From assembly GCA_003561595.1 (NCBI GenBank), contig PWWF01000066.1, positions 1-10,682 on the forward strand: a DNA stretch of 10,682 nucleotides, in the 5' to 3' direction. The position numbers and the translations under genes were made by a program. The notes beneath the pieces are model-generated. The model did not search any database. It had not been told where the DNA came from and was given only the letters and a program-made list of their open reading frames with translations. Shown here one piece after another: positions 6,775 through 10,682 of this stretch (within the stretch, counting starts at the first letter, position 1; each line of letters begins with the position of its first letter). Origin of the DNA: Paracoccaceae bacterium. GTDB lineage: Bacteria; Pseudomonadota; Alphaproteobacteria; Rhodobacterales; Rhodobacteraceae.

Positions 6775-7200
6775 ATGGATATTCGCCCCCTGACCGAGGA
6801 TTACGCCGTCTCGCCCCAGATCAGCCCCGAAGATGTCGCCCAGATCGCGGCGGCGGGCTATACCACGCTGGTCTGCAACCGGCCCGATGCCGAGAACCCG
6901 CCGGAACTGCACGCCGCCCCCATCCGCGAGGCGGCAGAGGCGGCGGGGCTGCGCTTTGTCGATAATCCGGTCGTGGGGGGCGCGATCTCGCTCGACAATG
7001 TCAGCGCGCAGGGCCGTGCGATCACCGACAGCGAGGGGCCGGTGCTGGCCTATTGCGCCTCGGGCAATCGCAGTTCTATCGTCTGGGCGCTGGCCCATGC
7101 CGGGCAACGCCCGACTGACGAACTGATCGCGGTTCCCGCGCGCCACGGCTACCGGCTGGAGCCCTTTCGCCAGACCATCGAGCAATTGGCCAGGCAATAA
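6775..7200 (+). CDS. DUF442 (TIGR01244) protein, sulfurtransferase/phosphatase-like partner of the persulfide dioxygenase
   Basis: This family has the cysteine phosphatase/rhodanese-like active-site loop and is usually found next to, or fused in front of, ETHE1-like dioxygenases, where it probably carries sulfane sulfur as a cysteine persulfide. The 141-residue protein has the loop C94-A-S-G-N-R99-S100 (CX4RS), with C94 as nucleophile. Its start, DIRPLTEDYAVSPQISPED, is the family's usual opening, and the CNRPDAE block (34-40) is equally typical and offers a second cysteine, C34. GGAG (6764-6767) precedes the ATG by 7 nt. It is the last gene of the operon and is followed by a GC-rich hairpin. 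In Xylella Blh this domain is the N-terminal part of a single protein with the dioxygenase; here the two are separated by the transporter genes. Sulfurtransferase activity is inferred rather than shown, and a protein phosphatase role cannot be excluded. Confidence 0.88.
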   Translation: MDIRPLTEDYAVSPQISPEDVAQIAAAGYTTLVCNRPDAENPPELHAAPIREAAEAAGLRFVDNPVVGGAISLDNVSAQGRAITDSEGPVLAYCASGNRSSIVWALAHAGQRPTDELIAVPARHGYRLEPFRQTIEQLARQ

Positions 7201-7203
7201 CCG

Positions 7204-7228
7204 GGCGCGCGGGGAATACCCGCGCGCC
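7204..7228 (+). terminator. GC-rich hairpin at the end of the sulfur operon
   Basis: GGCGCGCGGG (7204-7213) and CCCGCGCGCC (7219-7228) form a perfect 10-bp stem with a GAATA loop, starting 4 nt after the DUF442 stop. No T tract follows, so it is either an atypical terminator or a 3'-end protecting hairpin. Its position makes it the likely end of the operon transcript. Confidence 0.6.
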
Positions 7229-7457
7229 TCGAATCCCCGGCACCTCCGCCATCGCACAAACGCGCCAACAGCACCTATATCGCTGTCGCAACAGGCAAGG
7301 GTCCGCGTTGATTACCCTTCTGAACGTCCCTGATCGAATGCGGATCACGCTTCGTATCCTCAGCGAGCGCGGGCGGCGATGTCGGGCGTAGCGACAGCGC
7401 CCCTCAGAGTTGGGCGATTGACAGCGCCCTGCTCTGAAGGCGCGCCGCAATTTCCCC

Positions 7458-7569
7458 TCATATCAGGCCGTTCGCGCGGATCATCGCAAACCCGGCCCCC
7501 GTGCAGCGGATGTGCCGCCCATGGGGCACCGGAAGCGCCACTTTGACTGCTGGTGGCTGTCGCCCGGAA
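7458..7569 (-). pseudogene. Possible frameshifted remnant of a SnoaL/NTF2-like gene
   Basis: On the minus strand one frame reads FRATATSSQSGASGAP (7569-7522). The next reads PVPHGRHIRCTGAGFAMI, then RANGLI and a TGA (7532-7458). Joined by one frame change near 7522-7532 they resemble the C-terminal half of SnoaL-like proteins of the NTF2 fold, whose usual pattern is (W/F)-R-x-T-x-T-H-T-G ... P-x-T-G-R-x-(I/V)-x-x-x-G ... (I/V)-R-x-G-(L/K)-I. Codons in the second part mostly end in G or C like neighbouring genes. No start, N-terminal half or ribosome site is visible. The similarity is short and found by eye, so chance remains possible. Confidence 0.3.
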
Positions 7570-7580
7570 AGGCTGCGCCC

Positions 7581-7625
7581 GAGCTTGCAGATGCATCGCG
7601 AAAGAGGATGCAGCCTCGCAAGCCC
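7581..7625 (-). other. Nested hairpin downstream of the FliM-like gene
   Basis: On the plus strand GCTTGC (7583-7588) pairs with GCAAGC (7618-7623), and inside it TGCATC (7592-7597) pairs with GATGCA (7607-7612) around a 9-nt loop. On the minus strand the outer stem extends to 8 bp with one G-U pair. It lies 48 nt past the stop of the FliM-like gene and could be its 3'-end structure. No T tract follows on either strand. Confidence 0.3.
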
Positions 7626-7672
7626 ATATGCCGCGCATCGCCGCGTCACACGTCACGCGCAGAACGCCCCGC

Positions 7673-8788
7673 CTATTCCGCTTCTGGTGCCCGGTTCTCC
7701 GGCAGCCCCGCATCGGATGCGCCTCCATGGGCCTTATCAGCTTCGTCATCCGGCGGCCCCGTATCAGACCCGTCCGCCGCGCCCTCATCCGGCACAAAGG
7801 CGGCCTGTGGCGGGCGGAAGGGCACGATGGCAGCGGGCAGCGCCACGGGCGAGAGCGACACACCCACCGAATCGGTCAGCACGCCCGGATCGGCGGTCAG
7901 CCGCACGGCGCGGTTGCCGCGCGCCTGCCCCAGCCGCCCGATGCCCACAGCCTCATGATCGATGCTTTCCAGCGCCAGCGCTTCCAGCGCATCCTCGGGC
8001 AGGCGCAGCACATCGCCGGGGCGCAGGCGCAGCGCATCCGTCAGAGACAGCTGCATCCGGCACAGCACGGCCTCTATCCGGACCGGGCTGACCGACACGG
8101 CAGCGTTCAGGCAGGCGGCCCAGTCACGTTCCTCAGCCTCGGAATCCGTGCTGGCACGCGCAGTGGCCTGCCTTGTGCCATTGGGCAACAGCACCATCCA
8201 GTCACCCTGACGCGCGCCATATCCCAGCGCGACCGTCAGATGCATCAGCATATAGGGCCCATCGTCGAGCATGACCCCAAGCGGACGCGGGTCATCAAGG
8301 AAAGAGCCATAGACATGCCCGCGCACCATCTCGGCCTCTGGCAGATCGGCGCATCGCTCTTCCAGCAGGCGCAGAAAGGCGTCAATCATGGGCGCAAGCA
8401 GCGCGGCATCCGTGCGCGTGGGCCGGCGCCTGGGCGCGGGCGCGTCGCTGACCTGCCCTGTGGTCTGCGCCTCGATCAGGCTGGCCATGACAGCGGGGCA
8501 GGCCATCAGCAGACCCATCTGTTCGCCCTGCCCTTCCAGCAGCGCGAGGAACATGCCGCTTTCGACCAGATCGTCCAGTTCCGCCAGACCGAGCGGGCGG
8601 ATATCGACCGACTGCACCACCCCGTCCAGGCCGGGGCATTCCGACGCCATGCGCCCGAAAGCCACGCGCAGGGCGCTGGCGAATTCCGCCTGCGCCTTGG
8701 CCGCCGCCACGCGATGACGCGAGGCCATCCGCATCAACGCCGAGCCCTGCGCATCCGTGTCTGATTGTGTTGTGTCCGAATCCATCAT
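7673..8788 (-). CDS. FliM/FliN-family (SpoA domain) flagellar motor switch-like protein, orphan
   Basis: FliM builds the flagellar C ring with FliG and FliN and binds phosphorylated CheY to reverse rotation. The 371-residue protein fits FliM in its middle and end: a CheC-like domain at about 35-215, with SLIEAQTTGQV (103-113) followed by PTRTDAALLAPMIDAFL (123-139), the FliM block after the Q-T-x-G motif; and a C-terminal SpoA domain at about 228-298, with LRLRPGDVLRLP (253-264). Two things differ. The N-terminus (MMDSDTTQSDTDAQ) lacks the EIDALL-type CheY-binding peptide of canonical FliM. Residues 320-371 form a Pro/Asp/Glu-rich, probably disordered tail. No other flagellar gene is nearby. 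Start choice is uncertain: ATG at 8788 or 8785, or GTG at 8800, and none has a strong ribosome site. It could be a divergent FliM of the alphaproteobacterial flagellum or a paralogue with another role. Confidence 0.75.
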   Translation of the reverse strand: MMDSDTTQSDTDAQGSALMRMASRHRVAAAKAQAEFASALRVAFGRMASECPGLDGVVQSVDIRPLGLAELDDLVESGMFLALLEGQGEQMGLLMACPAVMASLIEAQTTGQVSDAPAPRRRPTRTDAALLAPMIDAFLRLLEERCADLPEAEMVRGHVYGSFLDDPRPLGVMLDDGPYMLMHLTVALGYGARQGDWMVLLPNGTRQATARASTDSEAEERDWAACLNAAVSVSPVRIEAVLCRMQLSLTDALRLRPGDVLRLPEDALEALALESIDHEAVGIGRLGQARGNRAVRLTADPGVLTDSVGVSLSPVALPAAIVPFRPPQAAFVPDEGAADGSDTGPPDDEADKAHGGASDAGLPENRAPEAE

Positions 8789-8849
8789 CTTGCCGACCAC
8801 CCGTCCTGCCTGAGCAGACTGACGCAAAATGGTTAGCAAAAGCTGAAGG

Positions 8850-8869
8850 ATTCCGGGTGTTACCGGATC
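8850..8869 (-). terminator. Small hairpin at the end of the lipoprotein gene
   Basis: TCCGG (8863-8867 read on the minus strand) and CCGGA (8852-8856) form a 5-bp stem with a 6-nt loop directly after the stop codon. T residues (CTTTT) appear only about 10 nt further on. It is a weak terminator candidate, so read-through into the FliM-like gene is possible. Confidence 0.22.
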
Positions 8870-9482
8870 ACTGCTGGCACATCGGCAGGTCGCGGGTAAA
8901 GCCCGCAATGTCATTGCGCGTGCTGGCGCGGCGCAAAGGCGGCCAGTCGCGGGCGACCCCGCCCCATTGGCCCGGCCCGCCTGCAACAACGCGGTCACGC
9001 TCGACCGCCTGCGCGGCGATGCGCGTGGCGCAACGCAGATTCGTCGCGCCATCATAGAGGCCCTTGGGATGCGACAGATCGCAGCCATAATAACGCGCCG
9101 AGGTGGGCCAGATCTGCAACAGCACGCGATAACGCCCGCCTGCGCCAGCCGCCTCGGGGCGCCATGTGCTTTCATACCCGGCCAGCCCCGAAAACAGTGC
9201 CGTCCAGAACGCCTTGCGCTCTTCGGCATCCGCGCTGCGGTATCCGGGGCAGAATGCGTCGATATCCGCAGGCACCGTGTTGATCAGCGCGCGCCCGTCC
9301 TGGGCCAGCGCGGCAAAGGCGGCCGCGGTCCAGGTATCGGCCTCGGGGCGGTGGTCCCAGCGGGTGGTGATCTCCAGCGTATCCTGACGCGAGGCGACCT
9401 CCGGCTCGGACTGAAGACAGCCAGCAAGAAACAGCGCAGTCACAGACGCGGCAAGCGCGCGAAACATCGTGGGACGGATCAT
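8868..9482 (-). CDS. Small lipoprotein with lytic-transglycosylase (SLT)-like domain
   Basis: SLT-type lytic transglycosylases cleave peptidoglycan between MurNAc and GlcNAc, with a glutamate as catalytic acid. The 204-residue protein starts with a lipoprotein signal peptide: hydrophobic core about 9-21 and lipobox LAGC with C22 as the lipidated residue, so it is membrane-anchored. From about 93 it resembles the SLT domain: [13 protein letters not shown] has the E-S/T catalytic element (E104), and [18 protein letters not shown] (117-134) matches the G-L-(M/L)-Q-(I/L)-x-P block. Four cysteines outside the lipobox (C78, C134, C151, C202) suggest disulfides, in keeping with a periplasmic protein. 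Start: the ATG at 9482 has GGA 8 nt upstream; ATG at 9467 is an alternative and keeps the lipobox. The FliM-like gene follows 79 bp downstream on the same strand, and gatB is divergent. Family assignment is by motif; activity is inferred. Confidence 0.72.
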   Translation of the reverse strand: MIRPTMFRALAASVTALFLAGCLQSEPEVASRQDTLEITTRWDHRPEADTWTAAAFAALAQDGRALINTVPADIDAFCPGYRSADAEERKAFWTALFSGLAGYESTWRPEAAGAGGRYRVLLQIWPTSARYYGCDLSHPKGLYDGATNLRCATRIAAQAVERDRVVAGGPGQWGGVARDWPPLRRASTRNDIAGFTRDLPMCQQ

Positions 9483-9502
9483 CGGTTTTCCAAGGGGTGG
9501 CA

Positions 9503-9521
9503 CAGCCCGTTCAATGGGCTG
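9503..9521. other. Palindrome CAGCCC-N7-GGGCTG in the divergent region
   Basis: CAGCCC (9503-9508) and GGGCTG (9516-9521) are perfect inverted repeats 21 bp upstream of the lipoprotein ATG, so the element lies in that gene's leader or promoter. It could be a protein-binding site or a leader hairpin. Nothing links it to a known regulator. Confidence 0.3.
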
Positions 9522-9609
9522 CGGCGCGCCTATGCCCTGTGACGTACCGAATCGCAATTCGCGCAGCCGTCAGGGGCTCCATTTGGGCGGGGATTCGCCC
9601 ATGGCCCCC

Positions 9610-9638
9610 TTGCTGCGCCCCGGTGGCGGGGCTAGAAG
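9610..9638 (+). promoter_or_regulatory. Probable sigma70 promoter of gatB
   Basis: TTGCTG (9610-9615) and TAGAAG (9633-9638) are separated by 17 nt and match three of six and four of six consensus positions. The form TTG-N17-20-CTAGAA is common for housekeeping promoters in alphaproteobacteria. The leader to the ATG would be about 28 nt and includes the strong ribosome site GAGGAGG (9658-9664). Confidence 0.42.
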
Positions 9639-9672
9639 GCTGCGACCCATGCCGCATGAGGAGGCCCGGACA

Positions 9673-10682
9673 ATGCTCGATCTGACCTATGACGCGCCCA
9701 AGCCGAAAACCATCGCCGGGGCGACGGGCGACTGGGAACTGGTCATCGGAATGGAGATTCACGCCCAGATCGCGAGCGAGGCCAAGCTGTTCTCGGGCGC
9801 CTCGACCCGGTTCGGGGCGGAACCCAATTCCAATGTCGCGCTGGTCGATGCGGCGATGCCGGGCATGCTGCCGGTGGTCAATGAGTTCTGCATCGAACAG
9901 GCCGTGCGCACCGGGCTGGGGCTGCGCGCGCAGATCAACCTTGTCAGTGCCTTCGACCGCAAGAACTATTTTTACCCCGACCTGCCGCAAGGCTATCAGA
10001 TCAGCCAGTTGTATCACCCGCTGGTGGGCGAAGGCGAAGTGCTGGTCGATATGGGCGCAGGGGTCGCGCGCAAGGTGCGGATCGAGCGGATCCATGTCGA
10101 GCAGGATGCGGGCAAATCCATTCATGACATGGACCCGAACATGTCTTTCGTGGATCTGAACCGCACGGGCGTTGCGCTGATGGAGATTGTCAGCCGCCCC
10201 GATATACGCGGGCCGGAGGAAGCAGCCGCCTATGTCGGCAAGCTGCGCCAGATCCTGCGGTATCTGGGCACCTGCGACGGCAATATGCAGAACGGCAACC
10301 TGCGCGCGGATGTGAATGTCAGCGTCTGCCGACCGGGCGATTACGAGCGCTATCAGGAAAGCCAGGATTTCGCCCATCTGGGCACGCGCTGCGAGATCAA
10401 GAACATGAACTCGATGCGCTTCATTCAGGCGGCGATCGAATATGAGGCGCGGCGTCAGATCGCCATTCTGGAAGATGGGGGCGCAGTGGTGCAGGAAACG
10501 CGGCTGTTCGATCCGGACCGTGGCGAGACGCGGTCCATGCGGTCCAAGGAAGAGGCGCATGATTACCGCTATTTCCCCTGCCCCGACCTGCTGCCGCTGG
10601 AGATCGAGCAGGCCTGGGTCGATGACATTACCGCCAGCCTGCCCGAATTGCCGGATGCGAAAAAGGCGCGCTTCATGGGGAA
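9673..10682 (+). CDS. gatB: Asp-tRNA(Asn)/Glu-tRNA(Gln) amidotransferase subunit B (3' end outside window)
   Basis: GatB is the kinase/transamidase subunit of GatCAB, which converts mischarged Glu-tRNA(Gln), and in many bacteria Asp-tRNA(Asn), to the correct aminoacyl-tRNA using ammonia from GatA. The ATG at 9673 follows GAGGAGG by 8 nt. The frame stays open for 336 residues to the right edge, out of roughly 500 in the family. [13 protein letters not shown] (21-33) is the usual N-terminal block and contains the metal/tRNA-site residues. [18 protein letters not shown] (95-112), [16 protein letters not shown] (159-174) and [14 protein letters not shown] (238-251) are all strongly conserved; the last two lie in the catalytic cradle. 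In the family signature the usual proline after D-x-N-R-x-G is replaced by V-A here, a mild variation. Adjacent genes are unrelated; the C-terminal helical and YqeY-like tail domains fall outside the window. Confidence 0.97.
   Translation, partial: MLDLTYDAPKPKTIAGATGDWELVIGMEIHAQIASEAKLFSGASTRFGAEPNSNVALVDAAMPGMLPVVNEFCIEQAVRTGLGLRAQINLVSAFDRKNYFYPDLPQGYQISQLYHPLVGEGEVLVDMGAGVARKVRIERIHVEQDAGKSIHDMDPNMSFVDLNRTGVALMEIVSRPDIRGPEEAAAYVGKLRQILRYLGTCDGNMQNGNLRADVNVSVCRPGDYERYQESQDFAHLGTRCEIKNMNSMRFIQAAIEYEARRQIAILEDGGAVVQETRLFDPDRGETRSMRSKEEAHDYRYFPCPDLLPLEIEQAWVDDITASLPELPDAKKARFMG

Larger units (their letters stand above)
7229..7672. other. Stretch without an intact gene
   Basis: About 440 bp between two oppositely oriented transcription units have no open frame with convincing protein features. 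Contents: bases resembling a tRNA-Ser 3' end (7229-7251); a stem-loop at 7403-7439 (CTCAGAG with CTCTGAAG, A7438 bulged, around GGGCG/CGCCC); the direct repeat GACAGCGCCC at 7393-7402 and 7420-7429, 27 bp apart; a possible gene remnant (7458-7569, minus); and a nested hairpin (7581-7625). In a window this tightly packed, such a gap suggests decay of former genes or an undetected small RNA. Confidence 0.6.

Noticed and set aside
6775..7200. Calling the DUF442 protein a tyrosine phosphatase
   Set aside because: The CX4RS loop resembles phosphatases, but it is one residue shorter than the CX5R phosphatase loop, and the operon points to sulfur chemistry.
7204..7251. Complete tRNA or tmRNA gene
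   Set aside because: Only a 3'-end-like sequence is present. The T-stem 5' side does not pair, no anticodon arm fits, and no tmRNA tag peptide reading frame was seen nearby.
7553..8764. 403-codon plus-strand frame opposite the FliM-like gene
   Set aside because: Arg/His/Gln-rich translation with no motif. The opposite strand has SpoA and FliM blocks.
9511..10560. 349-codon minus-strand frame opposite gatB
   Set aside because: Shadow of gatB, whose conserved blocks are continuous on the plus strand.
1..10682. CRISPR array, insertion sequence, prophage or toxin-antitoxin pair
   Set aside because: No regularly spaced repeats, terminal inverted repeats with a transposase, phage genes or small paired toxin-like frames were found on either strand.

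Overview
The window is GC-rich and tightly packed. Third codon positions are mostly G or C, and the gene order and protein types fit an alphaproteobacterium, most likely of the Rhodobacteraceae (Rhodobacter/Roseobacter/Paracoccus group). No phage gene, insertion sequence, CRISPR array, rRNA or complete tRNA is visible. The interesting content is mostly regulatory and in the sulfur operon.

Layout from left to right. (1) The 3' part of tilS (tRNA-Ile lysidine synthetase) is followed by ftsH (membrane AAA+ zinc protease), the usual alphaproteobacterial pair at the end of the tol-pal region. The gap between them holds a heat-shock-like promoter, and a textbook terminator follows ftsH. (2) An Lrp/AsnC-family regulator is transcribed divergently from ald (alanine dehydrogenase). 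The shared intergenic region carries a perfect 8-bp inverted repeat with a two-helical-turn period, a good candidate operator. (3) A four-gene operon (4964-7200) encodes an ETHE1-like persulfide dioxygenase, two half-size YeeE/YedE membrane proteins and a DUF442 sulfurtransferase/phosphatase-like protein. This is the gene content of a BigR/SqrR-type sulfide detoxification operon. It starts from a sigma70-like promoter overlapped by inverted-repeat sequences and has a strong hairpin between its first and second genes. (4) A stretch of about 470 bp (7201-7672) has no intact gene. It holds GC-rich hairpins, a short sequence resembling a tRNA-Ser 3' end, and what may be the broken remnant of a SnoaL/NTF2-like gene. 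(5) On the minus strand lie an orphan FliM-like flagellar switch protein and a small lipoprotein with a lytic-transglycosylase-like domain. (6) gatB, for the amidotransferase that makes Gln-tRNA(Gln) and Asn-tRNA(Asn), starts divergently and runs off the right edge.

How the genes fit together. FtsH provides membrane protein quality control. The Lrp/Ald pair probably senses an amino acid, most likely alanine, and adjusts its oxidation to pyruvate and ammonia. The sulfur operon probably imports or exchanges sulfur species through the YeeE/YedE pair, moves sulfane sulfur with the DUF442 protein and oxidises glutathione persulfide to sulfite with the metallo-beta-lactamase-fold dioxygenase. No ArsR-type repressor for that operon is in the window, so its regulator would have to be encoded elsewhere. 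I found no clear evidence for a wholly new system. The best leads are the two candidate operators, the split form of the Blh-type enzyme, the orphan FliM homologue and the possible decayed gene.
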